A stretch of 45,429 bases of DNA from Lachnospiraceae bacterium (GTDB taxonomy: Bacteria; Bacillota; Clostridia; Lachnospirales; Lachnospiraceae): positions 1-45,429 of the forward strand of contig CAADTT010000017.1 in the NCBI GenBank assembly GCA_900752065.1, written 5' to 3'. Positions 9,101-17,636 of this stretch are shown piece by piece (position 1 is the first letter of the stretch; the number at the start of each line of letters is the position of its first letter). A program made the position numbers and the translations under genes. The notes beneath the pieces were generated by a model that saw only the letters and a program-made list of their open reading frames with translations, had not been told where the DNA came from and ran no database searches.

Positions 9101-9411
9101 ACGGTACTGTTGACAGGGATGGCGAACGTGAGAAGGGCTTTCCACTTTTCCTGTATCTGCAAAAACAGAATCCCTGCGTGATGACAGACTTCCGGAAAGT
9201 GATAAGGCTGGAAGACAGCGGGTATCTGGATGCGGAGTACGATTTTGATGGAGCTTTGCAGCATGGAGACGGCAGAGCGCAGGAGGAAATAGACAGGATC
9301 AGCCTTACATACATGAAGAGAAAACTGCGGAAGAATACGGCGCTGTTTGTGGAACTGCGGGAGACGCTCTGTCGGTATTATGAGATTGCGAAACAACTGG
9401 AAAAGAGCTAG
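6199..9411 (+). CDS. Giant tubulin/FtsZ-like protein 1
   Basis: A 1070-residue soluble protein whose N-terminal ~350 residues look like the tubulin/FtsZ GTPase fold. A glycine-rich T1 loop (GCGGIGAN, residues 39-46) is followed by the tubulin signature SGGTGSG (181-187). The remaining ~700 residues are a long, mostly helical region shared with the two paralogues in this locus, with landmarks FPEDSH, IVDYALKE, VNLIP, and YMKRKLRKN. It best fits the large Tubulin_2/FtsZ-like families. By family knowledge these bind GTP and may polymerise; a filament role is inference. Relative to paralogue 2 it lacks the C-terminal extension and zinc ribbons: homology stops at KQLE (codon ending about 9402) and a stop follows two codons later, so the true C-terminus seems to have been lost in a deletion. 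Ribosome-binding site GGGAGAGA precedes ATG 6199. Confidence 0.8.
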   Translation: MDRRSMMDILQIGDIDAGNKMLFSEKMEANSNHLTLVIGCGGIGANVIKQAVKKFEPGFGKCVKFLLADADSCETESAIGEPGCKAVQAINLSMPGADARFSYDHRDDFYRTFMPKDFSAETMDHHGSGCVRMNGKAKFYDCMMESGKYNDMEFRYKIAGMLDEECRHGKQVDIMVLAGLSGGTGSGIFEEAAVHARYACQEAGADNVRVFGYLFLPDTMEKLAGGNPAVMSCMYANGYAALKELESYMSIPFNRNRKEKFAAHGAEVSTDSARMLFDYPVLLSGSYSKVTSMMADLIVLFAANHLWIQNMLFGNTGNARIIYLQDLAHWRTGLLESGFFPEDSHRYSSVGYACATLPREIVTANIVGSVCTKLYQDFDAPNSSDEPYFCTNSHRMSRLEMERHIRRLFGLQGEVTVRSLWERKIKPVLERASRLPDNLVEISRRDINCGMTETYRKAFREETCIEQGKREMENALEEIFSHFMEASRGVILENGPRALEYLYQGAGMYCEKGYIQFYHDVSIEDILEYARKELVKIISRNVPEPSCNIPSGALELITSRGLDAWKGNFHDWVKHQVKQEIVGWLLQPDGVWERKIAGPMKRYIHLCGCFADRLEMLKNFYACEGRSLDSSDYYEMVSASQNENGVSLVNRESYVWIKKTARQHINRVDMTRVRQELVDSFIREPSVWDSDRIGETRREFDRIMAVCCGLNGNGGLLTTTQYFEHLLMDIPQDDVHTVIRQYVGELTGRLLERSKPSIKKRIGSFSAVSVVILLPQSMKGLPYGDFVANTFRAELQNRGISCREVIPFGGTEIVCCQASVANALCDLEDIGLWEKNYLKAGAYSRSGRHLINGEPGYAGSFCEQTKQETENEKAKREGRPVTDLHLTPEEEIIFGTGLRLENYPPLALHDLEYNDSERRFRETVFEPIVDYALKEQIIERIPGRNPNSHIYVVNLIPEAWTNLDVSAYGTVDRDGEREKGFPLFLYLQKQNPCVMTDFRKVIRLEDSGYLDAEYDFDGALQHGDGRAQEEIDRISLTYMKRKLRKNTALFVELRETLCRYYEIAKQLEKS

Positions 9412-12400
9412 ATATGACCAGGAGAGCAGAGAAGATTTTTACCGTCAGTTTATCCCGACAGATTTTAATGCCACAGAAATAGACGGGCACGGTTCAGGAA
9501 GAGTCCGTATGAATGGAAAAGCAAAATTTTATGATAAGGCAAAAGGCGGTAAATATAATGACACGGTATTCCGCGAGACGATTACATCCTTTTATCAGGG
9601 GGTTTGGTCGGCGTATAAAGATTTAGACATCGATGTTATGATTTTAGCGGGATTAGCAGGTGGAAATGGAAGCGGAACATTTGAAGAGTTGGCGGCACAT
9701 GCGAGATTTGCATGTGAGAAACAGTGTACAGGAACCGTAAGAGTTTTTGGATATCTTTTCCTGCCGGATACGATGGAGAGCAAGGTAAAAGATATGGGAA
9801 CCTTCTATATTAATGGCTATGCGGCATTAAAGGAATTGGAAAGTTATATTTCGCTTCCTTTTAATTCAGAGAGAAAAGAGATATTTAAAGGTCATGACGC
9901 AGCGAATAGTGCGATTCAGATTGTGTGTGACTATTCTAAGAAACTGTTTGATTATCCGGTGTTGATTTCAGGCGGCTATGAAGAAACCAAAGCGATGATG
10001 GCGGAATCTATTGTCAATCTTGCGTGTGAAACGGAGGGTAATTTTAATCAGGATCAGTTTTACAGCAATATGCCGACGGAGAGAAAGAAACGCCTGGGAT
10101 CTCCGGAGATGATTAACCAGGGGCTGATCCGGGCAGACGCTTTTCCGGAAGACTCGCATTATTATGCAGGAATTGGCTATGCATATGCGGCAATCCCCAA
10201 TGAAGTCGTAACGGCAAATGTAGTCAGCAATGTCAGCAAAAAATTGTATGAAAAAACGGATGACGTGACAGAAGCGGGAGGAAGCGAAGTTTATTTCTGT
10301 ACAGATGAAAAGCGGATGAGCAAGACAGAAATGGAAACACAGATCCGTAAGCTTTTCGGATTCCCGAATGGAGCGGTGAAAGCCAGCAGTCTTTGGGAAC
10401 ACAAGATTAAGGATGCGCTGAAAAAGGCGAGTAAGCTTCCGGATAATCAGGGTGTATTGGAGAAGAAGGATATCATAAATGGAAATATAGAGGCATATCG
10501 CAAGGGGTACAAGGAAGGCGAATGTGTAACCAATGGCAAGAAGGAATTTGAAGATATTTTCAAGGAGATCATTAAATCCTTTGTGGAACATACAAAGGAA
10601 GTTATGGTGGATTATGGACCGCACGCAATGGAATTTTTGTATGAGGGGACAGGTCCGGTAAATGAGAAGGGTGTCACAGAGACCTACACGGATCTTTCCA
10701 TTCGCTCCATGCTGGATTTTGCAAAAGGAGAGATGCAGAAAATTAAGCAAAAACAGGTGGAGGAGCCACCATATGGAGCAAAGAAAGGACTTAAAGCAAT
10801 CATAGACTTTTTTACTAAGAGTTCTGTAGAAGAGTGGAAAGGAGAATTTCGTGATGCAGTGCAGCACAGTGTGCAGCAGCAAATCATAGATGGTGCTCTG
10901 GAATCAGGAGGAGTGTGGGAGAAACAGCTAAAGGAGTTAGAGGGTTATTTTGCACAGTGTAAGCGTTTTGCAGAAAGCCTGGAAAGCCTGAAGGACTTTT
11001 ACCATAGCGAAGGAATGGCGCTGGATTCTTCCAGTGTTGGGGAATTTGTAAATGCTTCACAGGTCAAGAACTGCGTGAATTTATGCAACAATGCAGAAGC
11101 ATATGCTTGGGTGAAACAGAAGGTTTCCGCTACGATCAAAAAAGTCGAGATGGCAAAGGTAAGGAGAGGATTGATCAGCAGTTTTGTGGAAAATCCAGGC
11201 GTGTGGACCAGTGATGTGGTCGGGGAGACCAGAAAAGAATTTGACAGGATCATGGCGGAGTGCTGTAGTCTGGGAGTCGCTGCAGATGAAGGAAGTACCC
11301 TGACAGTGACGGCATACTTTAATCATATATTGGGAAGCGTAACAGATGACAGTATGTTAAAGGTAAAAGCGCGAGAGACCATTGCTCAGATTGTGCAGCC
11401 TTTATTAGAAAAGAGTAAACCGTCCCTGCATAAGCGGCAGGGTTCACTCTGTAAAATAAACCAGTTTATTTTAATTCCGAAGGCGCTGACGATAGCATCC
11501 TACGGTGCAGCGGTCATTGCTGCTTTTCAGGAGGAATTGCAGGACAGAGGAGTCAGCACGGATGCATTGTCAATTTCTCCTTCGGTACCGGAGATTGTCT
11601 GCTATCAGACCAGCGTGGCGAATGCACTGTGTGACTTGCAGGATATACCGGTATGGGAAAAAGCATATAATGAATCGAATGCACAGGATAAATCTTGCCG
11701 TCATTTAATTAATGGGGAACCCCAGTATGCAGGCTCCTACTGTGAACGAGAAAAAGGTGAGTTGGCAGATGTACAGCTTTCAAAGGAAGAAAAAATTATT
11801 TTCGGAACCGGGTTAAGCCTGGAAAATTATCCCCCGGTGGCGCTGCATAATTTACAAAACAATAAAAAAGAACAGGAATTTTTGGAAAAAGTATTTAATC
11901 CTATCGTAGATTATGCGCTGAAAGAAAAAATCATAGAGAGAATTACGGACAGCAATTCCTATAAACACAAGTATGTGATCAATTTGATCCCGCAGGGATG
12001 GAAAGATTTAGACGTTGAGGATTATGATACGATTGATCATGACGGGAAATATAAGAGAGGGGAAACACTGTTCCGATACTTGAAAGAGCAGAACCCTTCT
12101 GTTGTGGAAGATTATCAGAAAGTGATCCGTCTGGAAGGAAGCGGTCATATGAGTGAGGAATATGACTTTACAAGTGCGCGCAATCTGGTGCCGAATATGA
12201 CAGATGAGGGGATCAATGAGATCAGTATCGCATATATGAAGAGAAAGCTACGAAAGAATACCGCATTGTTCCTGGAATTGAGAGAGACGCTTTGCAGGTA
12301 TTACGATATTGTCAAAGCGTTGGAGTATCGGGAAAAAGAGCAAAATTATATCTATCTTGTAAAACAGTTTCTTCAGTATTATCAGTTTGGCCTTATTTTC

Positions 12401-13306
12401 GAAAAGGAAGACGAGGGGAAATGGTATTATCTGAAAAATGCAGATGGTACAAAAGCGACTTTAAGTGCTTTTGGCTTTGTTGACCAGAAGGCATATAGTG
12501 ACCTGGAGAAGAAGTTGTTGGAAAAGGGATGGAAGTTCCTTCTTGCATATAAAAAATTTGAAGAAAAAGGCTTGCTGGAGAAGCTGAACAATCTTCTGGA
12601 TGCAATGATTGAGGAGAATCCGGAAGATATGGAGGCTCTCAGCCAGAGAAACCTTTCAAAGCTGTATGAGATAAAGGAGTTTATAAAGAAAAATGTTATG
12701 GATACCAAGCCGGAGGATATGGAAGAGAAGGATGGTATTGTCAGAGCATTTAAGAAGATGGGTGCGCCGGTAGATGAATATTATGTAAAAATATTATATG
12801 CTATATGGAAGCAGCTTCCGACGCCAATCCCTGTGCCAGTTCCAACGCCAACCCCTGTGCCAGTTCCAACGCCAACCCCGACTTCAACTGGAACGGAAGG
12901 GGATAAATGGACATGCCCGAAATGTGGAAAAGAGCATGAAATGACAGTTGCATTCTGCCCGAATGATGGGACATCGCGCGACAGTGTCATAGGAGGCAAA
13001 CCGACGAGCTGGACATGCCCGAAATGTAAGGCGGTGCATACGATGAGCGTTCTGTTCTGTCCAAATGATGGAACGCCTCGAGACAGCGTAATAGGAGAAA
13101 GTGAACCGACAAGCTGGACATGCCCGAAATGTGGAAAAGAACATGAAATGACAGTTGCGTTCTGCCCAAATGATGGGACGTCTCGAGATAGCGTAATAGG
13201 GGGAAACAAACCGACAAGCTGGACATGCCCGAAATGTGGAAAAGAGCATGAAATGACAGTTGCGTTTTGCCCAAACGATGGAACATCACGCGATAGTGTT
13301 ATCTAA
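9380..13306 (+). CDS. Giant tubulin-like protein 2, N-terminally truncated
   Basis: Homology to paralogue 1 begins abruptly at codon ~9405 (ARYDQESREDFYRQF, matching residue ~99 of paralogue 1). The first ~98 residues, including the T1 nucleotide loop, are missing. The G-box is AGGNGSG (about 9652), with Asn for the usual Thr. Shared middle and C-terminal blocks follow (PVLISGGYE, IVDYALKEK, YMKRKLRKN). Then come an extra helical region, a Pro/Val/Thr linker (12818-12890) and four zinc-ribbon repeats to the end. The start is uncertain. ATG 9380 is the first ATG covering all homology but lacks a ribosome-binding site. ATG 9509 has AGGAAGAG close upstream and would give 1265 residues. The frame is +1 relative to gene 1, whose end it overlaps. 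Could be expressed by reinitiation or be a decaying pseudogene with an intact 3' part. Confidence 0.65.
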   Translation: MRLRNNWKRARYDQESREDFYRQFIPTDFNATEIDGHGSGRVRMNGKAKFYDKAKGGKYNDTVFRETITSFYQGVWSAYKDLDIDVMILAGLAGGNGSGTFEELAAHARFACEKQCTGTVRVFGYLFLPDTMESKVKDMGTFYINGYAALKELESYISLPFNSERKEIFKGHDAANSAIQIVCDYSKKLFDYPVLISGGYEETKAMMAESIVNLACETEGNFNQDQFYSNMPTERKKRLGSPEMINQGLIRADAFPEDSHYYAGIGYAYAAIPNEVVTANVVSNVSKKLYEKTDDVTEAGGSEVYFCTDEKRMSKTEMETQIRKLFGFPNGAVKASSLWEHKIKDALKKASKLPDNQGVLEKKDIINGNIEAYRKGYKEGECVTNGKKEFEDIFKEIIKSFVEHTKEVMVDYGPHAMEFLYEGTGPVNEKGVTETYTDLSIRSMLDFAKGEMQKIKQKQVEEPPYGAKKGLKAIIDFFTKSSVEEWKGEFRDAVQHSVQQQIIDGALESGGVWEKQLKELEGYFAQCKRFAESLESLKDFYHSEGMALDSSSVGEFVNASQVKNCVNLCNNAEAYAWVKQKVSATIKKVEMAKVRRGLISSFVENPGVWTSDVVGETRKEFDRIMAECCSLGVAADEGSTLTVTAYFNHILGSVTDDSMLKVKARETIAQIVQPLLEKSKPSLHKRQGSLCKINQFILIPKALTIASYGAAVIAAFQEELQDRGVSTDALSISPSVPEIVCYQTSVANALCDLQDIPVWEKAYNESNAQDKSCRHLINGEPQYAGSYCEREKGELADVQLSKEEKIIFGTGLSLENYPPVALHNLQNNKKEQEFLEKVFNPIVDYALKEKIIERITDSNSYKHKYVINLIPQGWKDLDVEDYDTIDHDGKYKRGETLFRYLKEQNPSVVEDYQKVIRLEGSGHMSEEYDFTSARNLVPNMTDEGINEISIAYMKRKLRKNTALFLELRETLCRYYDIVKALEYREKEQNYIYLVKQFLQYYQFGLIFEKEDEGKWYYLKNADGTKATLSAFGFVDQKAYSDLEKKLLEKGWKFLLAYKKFEEKGLLEKLNNLLDAMIEENPEDMEALSQRNLSKLYEIKEFIKKNVMDTKPEDMEEKDGIVRAFKKMGAPVDEYYVKILYAIWKQLPTPIPVPVPTPTPVPVPTPTPTSTGTEGDKWTCPKCGKEHEMTVAFCPNDGTSRDSVIGGKPTSWTCPKCKAVHTMSVLFCPNDGTPRDSVIGESEPTSWTCPKCGKEHEMTVAFCPNDGTSRDSVIGGNKPTSWTCPKCGKEHEMTVAFCPNDGTSRDSVI
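12908..13303 (+). repeat. Four tandem 102-105 bp zinc-ribbon-coding repeats
   Basis: Units start at 12908, 13010, 13115 and 13220 (spacing 102, 105, 105). Each encodes WTCPKCGKEHEMTVAFCPND followed by GTSRDSVIG, with unit 2 the most diverged (KAVHTMSVLFCPND). Metal ligands would be CxxC, a His or the third Cys ten residues on, and CPND where the fourth Cys is replaced by Asp. Near-identity at DNA level points to recent duplication. Confidence 0.85.
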
Positions 13307-13330
13307 AGAACAGATGATATGTTTAAAGTT

Positions 13331-13353
13331 GGCATCCCTTTTTGTGGGATGCC
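13331..13353 (+). promoter_or_regulatory. Intercistronic stem-loop
   Basis: GGCATCCC (13331-13338) pairs with GGGATGCC (13346-13353) around a 7-nt loop, in the 81-bp gap between the tubulin-like gene 2 and the next gene. No T run follows, so it reads as an mRNA-processing or stabilising hairpin rather than a terminator. Confidence 0.4.
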
Positions 13354-13387
13354 GACAGCAAATGAAAGAACGAACAAGGAGGTCAAC

Positions 13388-14911
13388 ATGCCGGTAGCAT
13401 TGAATGCATCTTCGGATGCGCTTTTAATCGTTCTTGATGAACGGAAAAATGGAAGACTTTCTTTTTTTACGGAAGAGCTGAAACGCGTATTTGAAAAAAA
13501 GAAATATGTATATTATCAGAACAGCGGGTTAGATGCAAGGGCACTGTATTGTGACATAAATCAGATGATTGAAGAGCAGAAAGTGGTCTTTCCGAGCAGC
13601 CAGAGAATAATATTTTGCCATTATGTAGACTTAAAAGATGTTGATGATGACTGGGTAACCCGATACCGGGAAAGGGCGGCCTACTTTAAAAATATGTCCG
13701 GAATCACAGATGCGGATAAGCATTATCATTTCATTTTTCTTCGCTATCAGGTAGCGTATCCATTGGGGGAGGACAGGCAGGAACAGATCTTCCGCAATCT
13801 GAATGAACTTTGTAGAACGGAAAAGCAGGCGACATTGCAGAGTCTGTTTTTGCTGTATGCTGCCGGATTTGGACAAAATCTGGACAGCCAGGAAAAAGGG
13901 ATGGTTCGTCTGATGCGCCTTATGACATCCCGGGATTACAGCAACGTATTTGAGACGCATAATTATAAGAATGGTTTGTTTATTTTAAATGAAAGTGAGT
14001 ATTATGAGAATGCGGCGCAAATCTGTGCAAATAAGCTGGAAGAGGTACTTGATTGGCTGACGGTAAAAAAGGATGAAGATCTGAACAATTTCTTTTTGAA
14101 CATGGGAGATAAGATCGCAGAGCAGATGCGGAAATATCAGAAGGAAGCGCGGCAGTTTAAACAGATGGCTGGGATGTATCCGATCAGCATTCAGGAATAT
14201 ACAAAAAGCGGCTGGGGTCCCTTGGCTCACTTTGTAAGACCTGCCGGAGTACATCCGCAGTTAAGAAAAGAAGAACAGGCATGGCGCACTGACTTTATGG
14301 AATCTTTGAAAAGCTGTCCGGAAAGGCAAAGCTGGGAGAGCAGAGCGCTTACCGGGTTGAATTACCAGGATCTTCAGGAATTGTATGAGGAGACAACGGC
14401 GGGAAGAGCAGGACAAAGGATCCAGCAGATCGTGAAAACAAATGCGGAGGCTCTGGGATTAGATTATGAGAACCAGAACTGTTTTGTAGAAGCATTTCAG
14501 TTGTGGCTGAAGGAATTCATGAAAAAAGAAGATATTACAGAGCAGGGATTAAGAGAAAGAAAAGAAAAAGCAACGGATAATCAGACATACTGGGAGAGCC
14601 AGAGAGACAGGAGAGCAAATTATTCCAATCTTAAAGAATGTTTAGAGAATATAGATAGTGACACCGTATATCAGGTTCCGGATATCATTCCTCCAGAGGA
14701 CAGGGGAAAGATCGCATTTGTCAGCCATGAGGTTGCAGATGACTGGGCAATGAAAGGGTATCAGGTATCAGGAGTATTTCAGGATCAGGTTATAGTCCTT
14801 GGTGATATTGAACCGAACGAGATTGTTTTTCTCAAACTTGGGATTTATCTTCCTTTAGATGCCCGAAATCCAGAAAACTCTGTGAGAGAGTTAATGAAAG
14901 TAATTTCATAA
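13388..14911 (+). CDS. Unknown cytoplasmic protein of the tubulin-like locus
   Basis: A 507-residue soluble protein with no signal peptide, membrane segment or motif I recognise. The N-terminal ~180 residues alternate hydrophobic strands and helices (DALLIVLDE, QRIIFCHYVDLKD, HYHFIFLRYQV), which could be a Rossmann-like or degenerate P-loop fold lacking the loop itself. The middle is helical and charged. The end (DQVIVLGDIEPNEIVFLKLGI) looks like strands again. The start is ATG 13388 after AAGGAGG; the in-frame ATG at 13319 would read through an mRNA hairpin. It sits 10 bp ahead of the next gene, so the two are co-translated. Probably a structural or regulatory partner of the tubulin-like/GTPase pair; function unknown. 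Confidence 0.7.
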   Translation: MPVALNASSDALLIVLDERKNGRLSFFTEELKRVFEKKKYVYYQNSGLDARALYCDINQMIEEQKVVFPSSQRIIFCHYVDLKDVDDDWVTRYRERAAYFKNMSGITDADKHYHFIFLRYQVAYPLGEDRQEQIFRNLNELCRTEKQATLQSLFLLYAAGFGQNLDSQEKGMVRLMRLMTSRDYSNVFETHNYKNGLFILNESEYYENAAQICANKLEEVLDWLTVKKDEDLNNFFLNMGDKIAEQMRKYQKEARQFKQMAGMYPISIQEYTKSGWGPLAHFVRPAGVHPQLRKEEQAWRTDFMESLKSCPERQSWESRALTGLNYQDLQELYEETTAGRAGQRIQQIVKTNAEALGLDYENQNCFVEAFQLWLKEFMKKEDITEQGLRERKEKATDNQTYWESQRDRRANYSNLKECLENIDSDTVYQVPDIIPPEDRGKIAFVSHEVADDWAMKGYQVSGVFQDQVIVLGDIEPNEIVFLKLGIYLPLDARNPENSVRELMKVIS

Positions 14912-14921
14912 GGAGAACAAT

Positions 14922-15491
14922 ATGCTGAAAGATCGAATTAGACTTACCAATAATGGATTTGAAATATATATGGATGATTCGGCGGGCCCTAGGGATGCAT
15001 ATTACACGATCTTTAATGATCTGAAAGATGGCATGGTAAACAGAGCCGATGCAAGGAACATTTCTTATACCGTTGATGTCATGAACCCGGGCGTAACCGT
15101 TACAGACAAGACATTTGTCTGCGTGTGGGAGAGCATAGGAGAGAAGGTTTTGGAAGAACATTCTTTCTATATTAACCGGAGCGGAAGCCTGTCGCGTATC
15201 AAGTGGAGTATTGTACCGGTGAAAAAATATGGAGAGAATGCATATAAGATTACGTTAGAATGGTTGGATCCGGTCTATGAAATCAGGGGAATCCATAAAA
15301 AACATATGTGGCTGAAAAATAAGAAAACGGGAATGAGGTATTCGTTCTTAAAGGAGACTCTGTTAGATGGAGGAAGAGACTATAAGGATGAATATATCAT
15401 CGAGGTTCCTGCCGGAATGGAAGTGAACGTCAATGATCTGATCATTGAGGGAGATGAACTTCTTTGCTCAAAATACATGCTGGTGGGATAG
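14922..15491 (+). CDS. Unknown 189-residue partner protein
   Basis: A soluble, strand-rich protein without recognised domains. It opens with KDRIRLTNNGFEIYMDDS and closes with a hydrophobic beta-like stretch (NVNDLIIEGDELLCSKYML). AAGGAG overlaps the stop of the preceding gene, and ATG 14922 follows at 6-nt spacing, so translation is tightly coupled. The next gene starts 16 bp after. Its place between the unknown 507-residue protein and the GTPase suggests a small adaptor; that is inference from position only. Confidence 0.65.
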   Translation: MLKDRIRLTNNGFEIYMDDSAGPRDAYYTIFNDLKDGMVNRADARNISYTVDVMNPGVTVTDKTFVCVWESIGEKVLEEHSFYINRSGSLSRIKWSIVPVKKYGENAYKITLEWLDPVYEIRGIHKKHMWLKNKKTGMRYSFLKETLLDGGRDYKDEYIIEVPAGMEVNVNDLIIEGDELLCSKYMLVG

Positions 15492-15507
15492 ATATAGGAG
15501 TAGAGAA

Positions 15508-17622
15508 ATGATATATCATTATTATTGTACAAACTGCGGACATAAAATACCGGGGGAAGAGGTTGTCTTTAACTTAGCGGAGATTCTTGAATTAAATACG
15601 GGAAAGAGCGGGGGGAATCTGTTCATCAAAATTTCGCCTGCGGATCTGTATGATCTGGCGTCTGAGAATAAGGTAAGTTTACATGAGGGCGCAGTACGGC
15701 TGAAGCTTTCCATTGCACGCCTCTTGTCCTTTCTGGGGCAGGATTTCAGCAAAACGATCAGGAAGCAGTTGTCACAGTTAAGTTATAGCGAATTCGAAAA
15801 AGGGACAAGCATTTCAAATCTTTTTGCTGCCACCTTTGCAAATTCAGAGGCAGCAGAGGAAAGCATCGAGGATCTGATATCGAACATTCAGATAAAGTTT
15901 GAGTTGGAAGATAAGACGGACGAAAACATTTCGGATGAGGAATGGGAAGAGAATACTGAGAATTATACCATGAGCTTTTGGATCCAGGCGATGTTTTTTG
16001 AGGGGCAGGATACCATCTATACGATTTCATCTTCCACGAAGGAAGACCCCTCAGATCTACGTTCCATTAAGTATATGGGGAAGGATATACGGGGATACTG
16101 CCCCAAATGCTGCAAGCCAATTGCTCTTGGCTCCGGTATGTACGAACATATCCTGGTAGGCTTTCTGGGAGCGCAGAGCGCCGGGAAGACCAGCTTATTT
16201 ATCTCTATGATCAACTACCTGAAAAATCATTATGACGATGAAGAACTTCAGTTCGGGATCAACAGGCCGGAAGAGCTATGCGATGGGCGATATGTGAAGA
16301 CCGATCAGGCATTGAAGGCGAATACATACGGCTGGGCAGTAGGAAAGACAAATGCCGCAAAGACGACGCAGGAAGCATACAATGCGACGGTGATGCTTGA
16401 GAAAAAAGGAAAAAAGGTACTGCTGACTTTTGTGGATATCGCTGGAGAGTACTGCTGGAATGGAGTGGGATTCGATCAGGATGCCCTGGATGCTTTTCCG
16501 CTCATCACCTGGTGTCATATGTATATGCTGTGTGAGGACATACTGCCCCAAAACGAAGATATTGGAGCCGCTGAACTGATCATCATGGCAAAAGATCTGT
16601 ACCGCTATATTGGGAGACACAGACAGGGGGCGGCGCGTTTGGTAAAGCCGCCGCTGTGCCTGACGGTCACGAAGGCGGACGTAGTGAAGATACAGGGCGG
16701 TCTCAACGAAGGGCAAAGGAATCCTTTCAGCGATATCGGAAAGAAGTTTCAGGGAAAGCTGGGATTTAATGCTAAACAAGAGGTACAATATCTGGAGAGG
16801 ATTTATGCAAGTACGCAAAATCAGTTGATTTTAGACTCACTGCGCGCGTGTGTGAGAACTTATAACGAGCTGAAAGAAATCACATACGTATCCATGATCG
16901 GTTGTTCGGCTCAGGGAATGGATGGGCTTGATTATGGGGAATTAAAGAAAAAAGTGAATGAAGAAATTGCTGAGTTTATAAAAAACGTGCATGAAAAACA
17001 GGGAATTGTTTTGACAGAGCAGCAGATTCAAGAACTGCTGGAAAAGACGGAAAGCCGGCAAAAGAAGAGGCTGGAGGAGGAGCAGAACAGAAAGATTCCG
17101 GAAGAGAGATGGAGAAAACAGCCGGAAGCTATGATTGAAAGATTTCTGCAGCAATTGGATGCAGAACAGATCATGGCTTTTCGGGAAGAGCATGGTGTGG
17201 AGCTGGATGCAGAGCAGTTAAGAAGAATGAGAGTCCCCAATTTTTATAGAGACGGGGCGCGCTTCCGGTCGATGAATCTGGATAAAGTATGGAAATGGAT
17301 TTTATGTAATATTGGAATGATATCTTCTTATAACGGATATTGTTTTTCGACAATCCCTTCCTATGGAGAGGCGTATGGAGGATTCGGCATGGAAAGCGAT
17401 AAAGTTCTGATGTCCTATCCGCTTGAGGAGGAGGAAAACCGCGTCAACGGCGTTCTGGGAATGTATTTAAATCCCACAAAGCTGGATGTTAATCTGAATG
17501 TTCTGGATATGGATAAGCCAACGAGACCGATTATAAGAAGCATAGATATGCCGAGATATGAAAGAGAGAGAAGACGAATCATTGAGGGCTATATTCAGAA
17601 TTATGGTTCTAAAGAGGGATAA
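15508..17622 (+). CDS. P-loop GTPase with split zinc ribbon (DO-GTPase-like)
   Basis: A 704-residue protein. Zinc-ribbon halves CTNC (residues 7-10) and CPKC (198-201) flank a ~190-residue insert, just ahead of the P-loop. GTPase motifs are clear: G1 GAQSAGKTS (221-229), G3 DIAGE (from residue 310), and G4 TKAD (388-391). The layout of zinc knuckles followed directly by a P-loop and DxAGE resembles the 'double-GTPase' (DO-GTPase2) family described for bacterial conflict systems, from memory. The region after ~470 is coiled and charged. The start is ATG 15508 after AGGAGTAGAG; the upstream in-frame codon at 15445 lies inside the previous gene. It precedes a GAP1-like gene by 14 bp, the pairing expected for GTPase plus GTPase-associated protein. 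Confidence 0.75.
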   Translation: MIYHYYCTNCGHKIPGEEVVFNLAEILELNTGKSGGNLFIKISPADLYDLASENKVSLHEGAVRLKLSIARLLSFLGQDFSKTIRKQLSQLSYSEFEKGTSISNLFAATFANSEAAEESIEDLISNIQIKFELEDKTDENISDEEWEENTENYTMSFWIQAMFFEGQDTIYTISSSTKEDPSDLRSIKYMGKDIRGYCPKCCKPIALGSGMYEHILVGFLGAQSAGKTSLFISMINYLKNHYDDEELQFGINRPEELCDGRYVKTDQALKANTYGWAVGKTNAAKTTQEAYNATVMLEKKGKKVLLTFVDIAGEYCWNGVGFDQDALDAFPLITWCHMYMLCEDILPQNEDIGAAELIIMAKDLYRYIGRHRQGAARLVKPPLCLTVTKADVVKIQGGLNEGQRNPFSDIGKKFQGKLGFNAKQEVQYLERIYASTQNQLILDSLRACVRTYNELKEITYVSMIGCSAQGMDGLDYGELKKKVNEEIAEFIKNVHEKQGIVLTEQQIQELLEKTESRQKKRLEEEQNRKIPEERWRKQPEAMIERFLQQLDAEQIMAFREEHGVELDAEQLRRMRVPNFYRDGARFRSMNLDKVWKWILCNIGMISSYNGYCFSTIPSYGEAYGGFGMESDKVLMSYPLEEEENRVNGVLGMYLNPTKLDVNLNVLDMDKPTRPIIRSIDMPRYERERRRIIEGYIQNYGSKEG

Positions 17623-17636
17623 AGGAGGGAGAAAAA

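Noticed and set aside
9968..10882. 304-codon antisense open frame within tubulin-like gene 2
   Set aside because: Opposes a long coding region with clear homology to its paralogues; Cys/Phe/Leu-rich shadow composition.
12908..13303. Regular 105-bp repeats as a possible CRISPR array
   Set aside because: Units are in frame, coding, contiguous without unique spacers, and translate to zinc ribbons.
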